Shown in pieces: positions 51,302 to 59,015 of a DNA stretch of 64,000 nt. This DNA comes from Candidatus Parcubacteria bacterium (GTDB lineage Bacteria; Patescibacteria; ABY1; BM507; UBA12075): positions 496,001-560,000 of the forward strand of contig PKTK01000001.1 of assembly GCA_002869165.1 (NCBI GenBank), read 5' to 3'. Position 1 is the first letter of the stretch. Every line of letters starts with the position of its first letter. The translations under genes were made by a program, and so were the position numbers. The notes beneath the pieces were generated by a model. That model was not told the DNA's origin. It did no database searches and was given only the letters and a program-made list of their open reading frames with translations.

Positions 51302-51850
51302 ATGATATTAGGCATAAAAGAACTACATAAATTAGTCAAAGAAAAAAACTTGGTAGAAAATCTATGCGCGAGAGAAAAAGAAAATCCAGAAGGAGCTGGC
51401 TTTGACTTACGTCTAGCAGAAGTTTATGAACTCGAGGGTTCTGGCTTTTTGGGTGTTGAAAATCGAGATACTCCAAAGTCTAGTCTTGTAGCCAAGGATG
51501 ATCCAAGTAAATCAGAAGAAGAAAACAGTTTTATTTTTAAACCTGGTGAATATTACCTGGTAAAAACCATGGAGAAGGTAAATCTACCAACTACCTTATC
51601 AGGAATAATATTCCCTCGCACTACCCTGTTCCGCTCAGGCTTAGTTCTGGCTAATGGTATTGTACAACCAGGCTATTCTGGAGAGCTTACTTTTGGTATC
51701 TGTAATATGAGCAAATCCAATATCAAAGTATCGTTTGGTGCTCGTGTGGTTCACATCACTTTCCAAGAAGTACTCGGCGAAGGAAATCAATACCGTGGTC
51801 AATGGCAAGGCGGAAGGGTGAGTACTGAGGGAGAAGAAGTTCAAATATAA
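51302..51850 (+). CDS. dcd: dCTP deaminase (dUTPase-like fold)
   Basis: 182 residues: AGFDLRLAEVYEL, FPRTTLFRSGLVLANGIVQPG (the RSSxxR-like and dUTPase motif 3-type region), GYSGELTFGICNMS and QGGRVSTEGEEVQI at the C-terminus. It converts dCTP to dUTP, or to dUMP if bifunctional, feeding thyA. The C-terminal tail closes on the nucleotide as in Dcd. Neighbours cover the remainder of dTMP synthesis. Confidence 0.9.
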   Translation: MILGIKELHKLVKEKNLVENLCAREKENPEGAGFDLRLAEVYELEGSGFLGVENRDTPKSSLVAKDDPSKSEEENSFIFKPGEYYLVKTMEKVNLPTTLSGIIFPRTTLFRSGLVLANGIVQPGYSGELTFGICNMSKSNIKVSFGARVVHITFQEVLGEGNQYRGQWQGGRVSTEGEEVQI

Positions 51851-51855
51851 TAAAT

Positions 51856-51908
51856 CACATAACACTCAACACAAATCAAATCTTCTATGATATGTGCTGT
51901 GTGATAAA
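51856..51908 (+). repeat. Facing heptamer arrays before thyA
   Basis: CACATAA-type heptamers (51856-51883) followed by complementary TGATATG-type heptamers (51888-51908), ending three bases before the thyA ATG. Confidence 0.75.
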
Positions 51909-51911
51909 AAT

Positions 51912-52901
51912 ATGCATCCAGAACATCAATACCTAGACTTAGTCAAAGATATCAAGGAGAATGGGGCTAAAAAAGAAATTTTTTTTACACCTGAAGTTTT
52001 AGAAGAATACAAGAAAAAGGGGCAAGAACCTCCTTATCTTTTGTCTGTTTTTGGTCGCCAACATAGATGGAATATGAAAGACGGCTTTCCTCTTTTGACT
52101 ACCAAAAAAACATTTTTTAAATCAATCCTGACTGAACTTATTTGGTTCCTCTCAGGCTCTACCAATATCAAATACCTTGTAGATCAGAAAAATCCTATCT
52201 GGGATGATTGGGCCTGGAAGCGCTACCACAAACATTGCCTAGAAAATGAGCCCGAAAAGGATATGAGTCAAAAAGATTTTATCGAAAAGATTCGTGAGTT
52301 ACCAGCTACAGATCCTTGGGTGATTGAGTGGGCCGACCTCGTATATGCATATGGAAAAATGTGGCGACGCTGGCCTGCAAGTGATGGTCGAGAAATCGAT
52401 CAACTTTGCTGGGTTATCCAAGGCCTCAAAGACAAGCCATACAGAAAGTCCTATGTAGTTTCTGGTTGGAACCCTGACTTTATATACGCCATGGCTTCAG
52501 AAAAAAACCGCAATGAAGTTCCACCTTTTTGTCACACTATGTTTCAATTTCAAGTGGTTGACGGTAAGTTAAACCTCGGTCTCTACCAAAGATCAGCTGA
52601 TTTATTTCTTGGAGTGCCATTCAATATTGCCAGCTACTCCATGCTACTTCTCATGGTAGCTCAGGTAACTGGCCTTGAAGCTGGAGAATTTGTTCATACC
52701 TTCGGTGATGTACATATTTATTCTAATCACTTTGAACAACTTGATGAACAAATCAAACGTGAGCCCATGCCTTTTCCAGAACTTAAAATAAACCCTGACA
52801 TAAAAGATATTGATGACTTTAAATTTGAAGACTTTGAATTAGTTAATTATGAACACCACCCACCACTTCGTGGTGAAGTAGCTAATGTGGGTGGCTTCTA
52901 A
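51912..52901 (+). CDS. thyA: Thymidylate synthase
   Basis: 329 residues from the ATG at 51912 (MHPEHQYLDLVKDIKENGAK). Family blocks: DGFPLLTTKKTFFKSILTEL, LIWFLSGSTNIKYL, the active-site cysteine in EVPPFCHTMFQFQV, RSADLFLGVPFNIASYSMLL and HTFGDVHIYSNH. It methylates dUMP with methylene-tetrahydrofolate. It carries the longer insertion (about residues 110-145) common in non-enterobacterial ThyA. folA follows after 5 nt, so both are one unit that recycles dihydrofolate. Confidence 0.96.
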   Translation: MHPEHQYLDLVKDIKENGAKKEIFFTPEVLEEYKKKGQEPPYLLSVFGRQHRWNMKDGFPLLTTKKTFFKSILTELIWFLSGSTNIKYLVDQKNPIWDDWAWKRYHKHCLENEPEKDMSQKDFIEKIRELPATDPWVIEWADLVYAYGKMWRRWPASDGREIDQLCWVIQGLKDKPYRKSYVVSGWNPDFIYAMASEKNRNEVPPFCHTMFQFQVVDGKLNLGLYQRSADLFLGVPFNIASYSMLLLMVAQVTGLEAGEFVHTFGDVHIYSNHFEQLDEQIKREPMPFPELKINPDIKDIDDFKFEDFELVNYEHHPPLRGEVANVGGF

Positions 52902-52906
52902 AATTT

Positions 52907-53383
52907 ATGATTTCAATAATTGCCATAATTGGAAAAAATCGTGAACTTGGTTGTGAAAACAAGCTTCTTTGGAGCATCCCCGAAGACATGGATAGATTCA
53001 AAACACTAACTACTGGCCACCCTGTTATTATGGGCAGAAAAACTTTTGAGTCCATCGGACATGCTCTTCCTGGAAGAACAAATATTGTTATAACAAAACA
53101 AAATAATTATATTGCCAGTGGTTGCCAAGTAGTTGACTCTATGGATGAGGCTATCCGTGAAGCCAAAATTTCTGATGGTTCTGATGAAATATTTATTATT
53201 GGTGGTGCTCAAATATACGAAATTGGACTAGACTTTGCTAACAAACTATACTTAAGTATTGTTGACGATGCTCCAGTTGCTGATGTCTACTTCCCTGACT
53301 ACTCAAGATATAATAAAATAATCAAAGAAGAAGGGATTGAAAACGATAAATACAAAATAAAGTTTTTAGAAATTACCAGGTAA
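52907..53383 (+). CDS. folA: Dihydrofolate reductase
   Basis: 158 residues: MISIIAIIGKNRELGCENKL, LWSIPEDMDRFK (the substrate-binding Asp/Glu region), HPVIMGRKTFESIGHALPGR, and IIGGAQIYEIGLDFANKLYL. It reduces the dihydrofolate made by ThyA, five bases upstream. The catalytic acid is in PEDMDRF. No Shine-Dalgarno of its own; translational coupling is likely. Confidence 0.96.
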   Translation: MISIIAIIGKNRELGCENKLLWSIPEDMDRFKTLTTGHPVIMGRKTFESIGHALPGRTNIVITKQNNYIASGCQVVDSMDEAIREAKISDGSDEIFIIGGAQIYEIGLDFANKLYLSIVDDAPVADVYFPDYSRYNKIIKEEGIENDKYKIKFLEITR

Positions 53384-53458
53384 ATAACACCCCTCACCAT
53401 AAATAGTCCCCTCACCTCTGTACATTATGATAGTATTGTCACCACAAATATACAATTT

Positions 53459-53615
53459 GTCATCCTGGGGCTTTCACTGAAGTATGTTTTTTACAAAGTA
53501 AAAAACTAAGAAAGATGAAAGAACCCGGGATCCATCAACGTTCTAGGTAAGTATAACGTTATCATCAATGAACACGTTCCTGGATCCCGGATCGCCTTCG
53601 GCGTACAGGATGACA
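53459..53615. repeat. TGTCATCC...GGATGACA element after folA
   Basis: 157 bp, TGTCATCCTGGGGCTTTCAC to GGCGTACAGGATGACA, with inner GGATCC-containing arms (CGGGATCCATCAACGTT / AACACGTTCCTGGATCCCGG). Confidence 0.88.
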
Positions 53616-53666
53616 AAAGCGGTAATAACATTTGACAAATACACACCTCAAAGGGGAATTAAATAT

Positions 53667-54218
53667 ATGAATAAAAAAATAATCGCCATAGTTGGAATGT
53701 GTGGTTCAGGCAAGTCAGTCGCCACCAACTATCTCATGAAAAAATTAAACGCCCCAAAAGTCTATCTAGGTGAAGCCACCTTTGATCGCATGAAAGAGGA
53801 AGGACTAGAATTAAACTATGATAACGAAAAAATCACTAGAGAAAAAATCAGAGCCGAACTAGGCATGGGAGCTTACGCAATTCTTGCTCAAGAAAAAATA
53901 GAAAATCTACTAAAAGAAAACAACACAGTCATAATCGAAAGCCTCTACTCCTGGGATGAATACAAAATATTCAAAGATAAATATGGAGACAATTTCAAGG
54001 TATTGGCAGTTTTTGCTGGACCTGACACAAGATTTGAACGTCTGAGTAGTCGAGAAAACGAAAGACCAATCAAAGACATTGAAACTTTCGAAAAAAGAGA
54101 CTATACTGAAATTGAGAACATTGCCAAAGGTGGACCTATAGCTAGAGCAGACTATACCGTGATAAATGAAGGAAGCACAGAAGAATTATTTAAACAAATT
54201 GATAAATATATTAAATAG
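53667..54218 (+). CDS. P-loop nucleotide kinase-like protein (dephospho-CoA/NMP kinase superfamily)
   Basis: 183 residues from the ATG at 53667 (MNKKIIAIVGMCGSGKSVAT); the frame runs further upstream only through the repeat element. Walker A is GMCGSGKS; a lid-like region with LSSRENERPIKDIETFEKRD and a terminal DYTVINEGSTEELFKQIDKY match dephospho-CoA kinase-like NMP kinases. It has a paralogue-like gene just downstream. Substrate unknown; association with the dNTP genes suggests a nucleotide. Confidence 0.8.
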   Translation: MNKKIIAIVGMCGSGKSVATNYLMKKLNAPKVYLGEATFDRMKEEGLELNYDNEKITREKIRAELGMGAYAILAQEKIENLLKENNTVIIESLYSWDEYKIFKDKYGDNFKVLAVFAGPDTRFERLSSRENERPIKDIETFEKRDYTEIENIAKGGPIARADYTVINEGSTEELFKQIDKYIK

Positions 54219-54222
54219 TTAG

Positions 54223-54331
54223 TTGTCATCCTGGGACTAAAGCGTTGTTGAAGAACTCGCGATCCAGAAAACGTTATAACACAATGGATCCCGGGTTCTC
54301 CTTCGCTCCGCTCCGGAGCCCCAGGATGACA
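54223..54331. repeat. TGTCATCC...GGATGACA element between two kinase-like genes
   Basis: 109 bp, TGTCATCCTGGGACTAAAGC to GGAGCCCCAGGATGACA; interior AACGTTATAACACAATGGAT matches the copy at 53459. Confidence 0.88.
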
Positions 54332-54342
54332 AAAATAAAACA

Positions 54343-54900
54343 ATGCAACAGAAAAAAATAATCGGAATAATCGGTGAACAGGCTAGTGGCAAAGGAGCTG
54401 CTGCCGATATCATCAGAAATAAATATGGTGGCTCCAGGCTCACCTATTCTAATATACTAAGACGTACTACAGATTCTCTTCACCTAGAAGCTAGTAGAGA
54501 TAATCTCATCAATATGGCTCTAGTCTTGAAAAAGGGTTTTGGTGATGATGTTTTAAGCAAGGCAATGATAAAAGATGTGGAAGGAGAAGATACTGATTTG
54601 GTGATAGTTGATGGTTTCCGAATGCCTGGAGATCCTGAATCATTTCGAGAAGCATTTGGCAAAAACTTTACTTTCATCTACGTCACTGCTGATCAAAAAT
54701 TGAGATACGAAAGAAGTGTAGGCAGAGGTGAAAAAGCTGGTGAATCAGAAGCAAGTTTTGAAGAATTCGCTTCCAAGGAATCTCTAAAAACTGAAAGTTC
54801 AGTATCCGAGGTGGCCAAATCAGCTGACTACAAGATCGAAAATAACGGTGGAATTGAAGAACTTGAAGAAAAAATCATCAAAATAATGAGTAAAATATAA
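54343..54900 (+). CDS. P-loop nucleotide kinase-like protein (dephospho-CoA/NMP kinase superfamily)
   Basis: 185 residues, MQQKKIIGIIGEQASGKGAA with Walker A GEQASGKG, a Walker B-like LVIVDGFRMPGD, and a charged lid RSVGRGEKAGESEASFEEFA. Terminal DYKIENNGGIEELEEKIIKI parallels the preceding kinase-like gene (DYTVINEGSTEELFKQIDKY), so both are relatives of one subfamily. The substrate is unknown. Confidence 0.78.
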   Translation: MQQKKIIGIIGEQASGKGAAADIIRNKYGGSRLTYSNILRRTTDSLHLEASRDNLINMALVLKKGFGDDVLSKAMIKDVEGEDTDLVIVDGFRMPGDPESFREAFGKNFTFIYVTADQKLRYERSVGRGEKAGESEASFEEFASKESLKTESSVSEVAKSADYKIENNGGIEELEEKIIKIMSKI

Positions 54901-54918
54901 ACAAATAGGAGGTGTACA

Positions 54919-55311
54919 TTGAAAAAGAAAAAACCTAAAGTAACAACCTTAATAAAAGATAAGGACTTAAAAACCACTGAACAAATCAACAAAGAAATTG
55001 ATAAAATTCTCGGCACCAAAAAAAAGCCGCTAGATGATAAAACCAAAAATATCAAACGAACCTTAGTATTTCTAAAGATCATTTCGGTAATTTTTATCAT
55101 CGGTGCCTCATTTTCAACCGTAAATTTGGCAATATTGTGTCATGCTAACATTTTCAGTCTAAGTCTCGATGAAATAGCAGCTTTAGGATTAGAATTCCAG
55201 AAAACTCTTTTTATCTGTTTTTTTTCTATATTTGGTTTAGCATTTTCAGCTTTTCAAATCGCTTATTATCAGTTCAGGATCATAAGCTCAACAAAAAACC
55301 AGAACGACTAA
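54919..55311 (+). CDS. Membrane protein with two helices, TTG start
   Basis: 130 residues. The start is TTG, chosen by the AGGAGG eight bases before it. A basic 50-residue cytoplasmic part (KKKKPKVTTLIKDKDLKTTE) is followed by two helices (VFLKIISVIFIIGASFSTVN and TLFICFFSIFGLAFSAFQIA). No family recognised. The terminator stem contains its stop codon. One of the SD-led accessory genes. Confidence 0.65.
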   Translation: MKKKKPKVTTLIKDKDLKTTEQINKEIDKILGTKKKPLDDKTKNIKRTLVFLKIISVIFIIGASFSTVNLAILCHANIFSLSLDEIAALGLEFQKTLFICFFSIFGLAFSAFQIAYYQFRIISSTKNQND

Positions 55312-55330
55312 TCTTAGTCGTTCTTTTTTT
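55301..55330 (+). terminator. Terminator overlapping a stop codon
   Basis: AGAACGACTAA and TTAGTCGTTCT arms, then TTTTTTT; the TAA at 55309-55311 is part of the stem. Confidence 0.92.
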
Positions 55331-55465
55331 ACAGCTTGCATTTTTATTATTTTTAGGCTATTATTAGTATATAAATGCACTAATATCTTGTGCGATTTTT
55401 TAGTTTTTTATCTAATATTAAACTAATAAATTCTTAAAAACTGTAAATTATTCTATTTCACTTTC

Positions 55466-55492
55466 TACTTTACAAACTTTATAAACTTTTAA
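55466..55492 (+). repeat. Period-9 array ACTTTATAA before gatB
   Basis: Three ACTTTWYAA units end five bases before the gatB ATG; the same words recur near 4600, 43330 and 48335. Confidence 0.7.
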
Positions 55493-55496
55493 CTAT

Positions 55497-57002
55497 ATGG
55501 AATACGATGTAATTATCGGCTTGGAAATACATGCTGAACTCAAAACCAAATCAAAAATGTTTTGCGAATGTGATAACAATCCGGAGGGTAAAAAACCAAA
55601 TGAAAATACCTGTCCAATTTGTCTTGGACATCCTGGTTGTTTGCCTATTCCAAACAAACAAGCAATAGAATGGACAGTTTTAACTGGTCTGGCACTACAT
55701 TGTAAGGTTAATAAATTATCAAAATTTGATAGAAAAAATTACTTCTATCATGATCTACCAAAAGCATATCAGATTTCTCAGTATGACTTGCCTTTTGTGT
55801 ATGATGGCTATATGCAGGTTGATGATACACGGGTTGCTATTACTCGGATTCACCTAGAAGAAGATACTGGCAAAAACACTCATCCAGCTGGCAAGAACTA
55901 TTCATTGATTGATTTCAATAGATCATCAACTCCTCTCATGGAAATGGTAACTGAGCCAACTATAAAATCAGCAGAACAAGCTAAAAAATTCTGTCAACAA
56001 TACCAACAAATCTTAAGATACTTGGATATCTCTAATGCTGATATGGAAAAAGGAGAAATGAGATGTGAGGCAAATATCTCAGTGCAAGAGAAAGGTAAAT
56101 GGGAATACTTGGGAAATTGTGAAATCAAGCCAATCGGAGATTATAAACTAAGTCCAAAAGTTGAAGTCAAAAACATCAACTCTTTTAAAGCCGTGGAAAA
56201 GGCTATCAACTTCGAAATCAAAAGACAAATTGAAGCTCTAGAAGATGGTGAAAAGCTTGTACAGGAAACTCGTGGTTGGGACGAAAACAAAGCAGTAACA
56301 GTAAGCCAAAGAACCAAAGAAACTTCAGCTGACTATAGATACTTTCCTGAACCAGATATTCCTCCAATCAAATTTGAAGCTAGCGAAATTGAAGCTATCA
56401 AAGCCAAACTAACTGAAATGCCACCAGAGAAAAAAGTACGCTTCATAGAGCAATATGACTTTGACGCTGATACTGCTGAGATACTTGTAGCCGACAAGCA
56501 AATTGCTAACTTTGCCGAAAACACAATCTCTGAACTAAGAGCCTGGATTGATTCAAATGGTGATGACTGGGAAAGACAAAAGAAAAAACTTGCCAAAACA
56601 GCATCCAACTGGCTAACTTCTGAACTATTTAAATATATCAAAGCAGATGGTATGGAAGTAATCAAGAAAATCACGCCAGAAAATTTTGCTGAACTAATCA
56701 CGCTAATATATCAAGGCAAGATTAACTCAAGCGCTGGCCAGACAGTACTTGAAAAAATGGCCACTGACGGAGGAGATCCTAGCAATATCGTAGAAGAACT
56801 CGGCCTTGAGCAAATCGATGACGAAGCTGAACTGGAAAAAACCATTCAAAATATTCTAGACCAAAACGCTTCTCAAGTCGAAGAATACAAAAGCGGAAAA
56901 GAAAACGTTATCCAATTCTTTGTTGGTCAAACCATGTCAGCCACGAAAGGAAAGGCTAACCCTAAAAAAGTAATAGAAATACTAAAAAAACTATTATCAT
57001 AA
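55497..57002 (+). CDS. gatB: Asp/Glu-tRNA amidotransferase subunit B
   Basis: 501 residues. GatB: VIIGLEIHAELKTKSKMFCE, CPICLGHPG (zinc site cysteines), FDRKNYFYHDLPKAYQISQY, HLEEDTGKN, and the GatB/Yqey tail domain at the end (NSSAGQTVLEKMATDGGDPS, QTMSATKGKANPKKVIEILK). With GatA and GatC it amidates misacylated Asp-tRNAAsn/Glu-tRNAGln. gatA and gatC are not in this window. Immediately downstream are two 90-bp copies containing its last 22 codons, in frame beyond the TAA stop. Confidence 0.96.
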   Translation: MEYDVIIGLEIHAELKTKSKMFCECDNNPEGKKPNENTCPICLGHPGCLPIPNKQAIEWTVLTGLALHCKVNKLSKFDRKNYFYHDLPKAYQISQYDLPFVYDGYMQVDDTRVAITRIHLEEDTGKNTHPAGKNYSLIDFNRSSTPLMEMVTEPTIKSAEQAKKFCQQYQQILRYLDISNADMEKGEMRCEANISVQEKGKWEYLGNCEIKPIGDYKLSPKVEVKNINSFKAVEKAINFEIKRQIEALEDGEKLVQETRGWDENKAVTVSQRTKETSADYRYFPEPDIPPIKFEASEIEAIKAKLTEMPPEKKVRFIEQYDFDADTAEILVADKQIANFAENTISELRAWIDSNGDDWERQKKKLAKTASNWLTSELFKYIKADGMEVIKKITPENFAELITLIYQGKINSSAGQTVLEKMATDGGDPSNIVEELGLEQIDDEAELEKTIQNILDQNASQVEEYKSGKENVIQFFVGQTMSATKGKANPKKVIEILKKLLS

Positions 57003-57182
57003 ATCTCTTCGATCGATCCTTTAGGGTTAGCCACAAAAGGAAAGGCTAATCCTAAAAAAGTGATAGAAATACTAAAAAAACAAATGTCGTAAATCTCTTC
57101 GATCGATCCTTTAGGGTCAGCCACAAAAGGAAAGGCTAATCCTAAAAAAGTGATAGAAATACTAAAAAAACTAATGTCTTAA
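57003..57182 (+). repeat. Two 90-bp tandem units containing the gatB 3' end
   Basis: Units 57003-57092 and 57093-57182 each consist of a 24-bp spacer (ATCTCTTCGATCGATCC...) and 66 bp homologous to gatB 56937-57002, ending in TAA. All are in the gatB frame. Between copies several third-position changes are visible. Confidence 0.95.
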
Positions 57183-57201
57183 ATCTCAATAAATTTAAAT
57201 A

Positions 57202-57234
57202 AAAAAAGAGACTAATAAGCCAGTCTCTTTTTTA
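57202..57234. terminator. Bidirectional terminator after gatB
   Basis: AAAAAAGAGACT and AGTCTCTTTTTT arms around a 10-nt loop. Confidence 0.88.
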
Positions 57235-57243
57235 TATTTTAAT

Positions 57244-57636
57244 TTATTTTGCAACTAGAAAAACAACTATTAGCGCTCCTATCCCAACAATAAGTAATAC
57301 ACTACTAATTATCGCTGACTTCTTTTTCAATTCAATCTCTTTTTCAGTAAGCGGTCTTATCTTGTCTTGATTTTTCTTTTCCATACCAGCACCAATTGCT
57401 ACCCCTATAGCAATACCAATTGCAGGTCCCACTCCCATATTTCCAGTAGCCACACCCACAGCAACGCCAATTGGTAAACCAATAGCTATTCCCTGTCCCA
57501 TAAAATGCCCTTTGGGATGTTTACCAGTTTTTTTAAACTCTTCTCTATGAAGTTTAAAAACTGACCTCATCACAATAAGTAAAATTATTGCGATAATAGC
57601 AAAGATAAACATCATGCTTAAATATTCTGTCGGCAT
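57244..57636 (-). CDS. Small glycine-zipper membrane protein
   Basis: 130 residues: helix one (MMFIFAIIAIILLIVMRSVF), a long Gly/Val/Ala segment with GxxxG spacing (GIAIGLPIGVAVGVATGNMG, GPAIGIAIGVAIGAGMEKKN) and a final helix (AIISSVLLIVGIGALIVVFL). Glycine zippers oligomerise in membranes. No specific family. Start context ATATG, no SD, convergent with gatB. Confidence 0.65.
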   Translation of the reverse strand: MPTEYLSMMFIFAIIAIILLIVMRSVFKLHREEFKKTGKHPKGHFMGQGIAIGLPIGVAVGVATGNMGVGPAIGIAIGVAIGAGMEKKNQDKIRPLTEKEIELKKKSAIISSVLLIVGIGALIVVFLVAK

Positions 57637-57674
57637 ATTTTTTCTTTAATTTTTAGTTTTATTATTATAACAAT

Positions 57675-57706
57675 AAAAAAAGACATTGCCTAGACAATGT
57701 CTTTTA
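57675..57706 (-). terminator. Terminator of the 57717-58791 genes
   Basis: Reverse strand AAAGACATTGTC/...GCAATGTCTTT then TTTTATTG. Confidence 0.85.
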
Positions 57707-57716
57707 GCGACTTTTT

Positions 57717-58016
57717 TTAATCATCAAAAAAGTTAATTTCACCATAAGTCATTCCAGAAAGTTCTTCAAGGCGCTTTATTCTTCCCTCTTTACTACCTGG
57801 CTTGACTGTAATATTAACCACAGCTTTAGCTACTACCCAGTCGCAAATTTTGCAATATGCCTGAAACAAAGCTCTGGAATTATGATCATACCAGTCCTCT
57901 TGATTTGGGTTTTCCGGCAAAGCATCATGAATATCTTTGAGAACACTCAAGGCACCATCCCAATCCTCTTCTGACATAAACTTCTTGAATTCTTCCTTCA
58001 GATCTTTCAATTTCAT
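57717..58016 (-). CDS. Small acidic soluble protein, unrecognised
   Basis: 99 residues starting MKLKDLKEEFKKFMSEEDWD, with a TAGGAGA Shine-Dalgarno. Mostly helical, Trp-rich (EDWDGAL, EDWYDHN, CDWVVAKA) and acidic, ending GMTYGEINFFDD. Resembles a small TPR-like or interaction domain by composition only. First from the terminator of three SD-led genes. Confidence 0.6.
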   Translation of the reverse strand: MKLKDLKEEFKKFMSEEDWDGALSVLKDIHDALPENPNQEDWYDHNSRALFQAYCKICDWVVAKAVVNITVKPGSKEGRIKRLEELSGMTYGEINFFDD

Positions 58017-58028
58017 TGTCTGTTTCTC

Positions 58029-58412
58029 CTAGTTTTTTACTAAAAATATAATATTTCTATTATTCAGCTGACTTTGAGTAAAATAAAAAAGATAAGCCTC
58101 TTTTAATTCCTTATTGGGTCTATGGTTTTCAATTAAAATCCAGTGTTTTATTCCTTCTGTGTATGATCTTGTTACCTTGGAGTACGTATCAGGCAAATAA
58201 ACAATTACGTTTTGTTTATTGCTTAAAAAATCAATTTCCACCGGATAATGAGAGACTTCTTTAACAATACTCTCCTGCAAAGCATTCTCCTGAATTTCCT
58301 GCTTAGCAGGTTTTATTTTCATGCCTATTCCCACCCCAACTAAAAAAATAATCAAAATAATAAAAATTTCTACCAAGTCAAATCTACTAATCTTTTCACT
58401 GCAATTTTTCAT
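58029..58412 (-). CDS. Single-helix membrane protein, unrecognised
   Basis: 127 residues; N-terminal helix (FDLVEIFIILIIFLVGVGIG) after 18 polar residues, then a soluble exterior domain with beta character (VEIDFLSNKQNVIVYLPDTY, LKEAYLFYFTQSQLN). GGGGAA Shine-Dalgarno-like sequence before the ATG. No family recognised. Confidence 0.6.
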   Translation of the reverse strand: MKNCSEKISRFDLVEIFIILIIFLVGVGIGMKIKPAKQEIQENALQESIVKEVSHYPVEIDFLSNKQNVIVYLPDTYSKVTRSYTEGIKHWILIENHRPNKELKEAYLFYFTQSQLNNRNIIFLVKN

Positions 58413-58467
58413 ACTGTTCCCCCTGTTCTTTTTTAGAAAAATACATCATCCCTCTGTTATTTATATC

Positions 58468-58791
58468 TTAGTTCAAATTAATTGATTCTTTTTTGTATGA
58501 CTCCCATTCAACTTCCATCTTTTCAAGCTCAAGCAATTTATCACATTCTTCATCATGAAAATATCTTAAATTTTCACACATTCTTTTCTTTCCAAAAAGA
58601 TCATCAAAATGTTTTCTGTTTTTTTTATATGTTTTTACGTCACCTACTGTTAATTTTTTGTTATTATAAATGGATTTTTCAGCAATGCTTACATTTTTAT
58701 AATTATCTATGTACAATAAACCCTTAATTATTAAAAGCAATATTACAACAACAACTATTATTCCAAAAAAAATTTTAATATAATCCTTCAA
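58468..58791 (-). CDS. Single-helix membrane protein, TTG start
   Basis: 107 residues. Start is TTG, fixed by AGGAGG seven bases upstream. One N-terminal helix (IFFGIIVVVVILLLIIKGLL) and a charged exterior tail with paired cysteines (CENLRYFHDEECDK). No family recognised. Confidence 0.6.
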   Translation of the reverse strand: MKDYIKIFFGIIVVVVILLLIIKGLLYIDNYKNVSIAEKSIYNNKKLTVGDVKTYKKNRKHFDDLFGKKRMCENLRYFHDEECDKLLELEKMEVEWESYKKESINLN

Positions 58792-58879
58792 TTCTACCTC
58801 CTGCTATTTTATTGTTTTAAAGACCAAAATTTTATGCTAATATTTAAGCAAATTTTTTACTTTTTGTCAAGCCATATAG

Positions 58880-58932
58880 CAGGGGTATTAATACCAGTAT
58901 CAATAGGGTATTAATAGGGTATTGATACCTGT
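58880..58932. repeat. Cluster of GGTATTRATACC palindromic half-sites
   Basis: GGGGTATTAATACCAGTATC, AGGGTATTAATAGGGTATTG and ATACCTG: at least four half-sites in two orientations, related in plan to the three-half-site palindromes elsewhere. Confidence 0.75.
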
Positions 58933-59015
58933 TTTTTACATTCCCCTCCTGATATACATTATGAACAGCTTGTCATCTTTTTTATAAATATTTTTGTTAG
59001 AATATAACGTTGTTT

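Noticed and set aside
52899..52907. Complete reassignment of TAA to an amino acid
   Set aside because: Many genes end in a single TAA just before another gene start (thyA/folA, rplK, rplQ); reading through would disrupt them, so at most partial suppression is possible.
53568..53666. N-terminal extension of the first kinase-like gene
   Set aside because: The additional 33 codons are translation of the repeat element; the P-loop protein begins naturally at 53667.
57003..57182. gatB-tail repeats or heptamer arrays as CRISPR
   Set aside because: Units are contiguous or of 7 bp, with no unique spacers and no cas genes.
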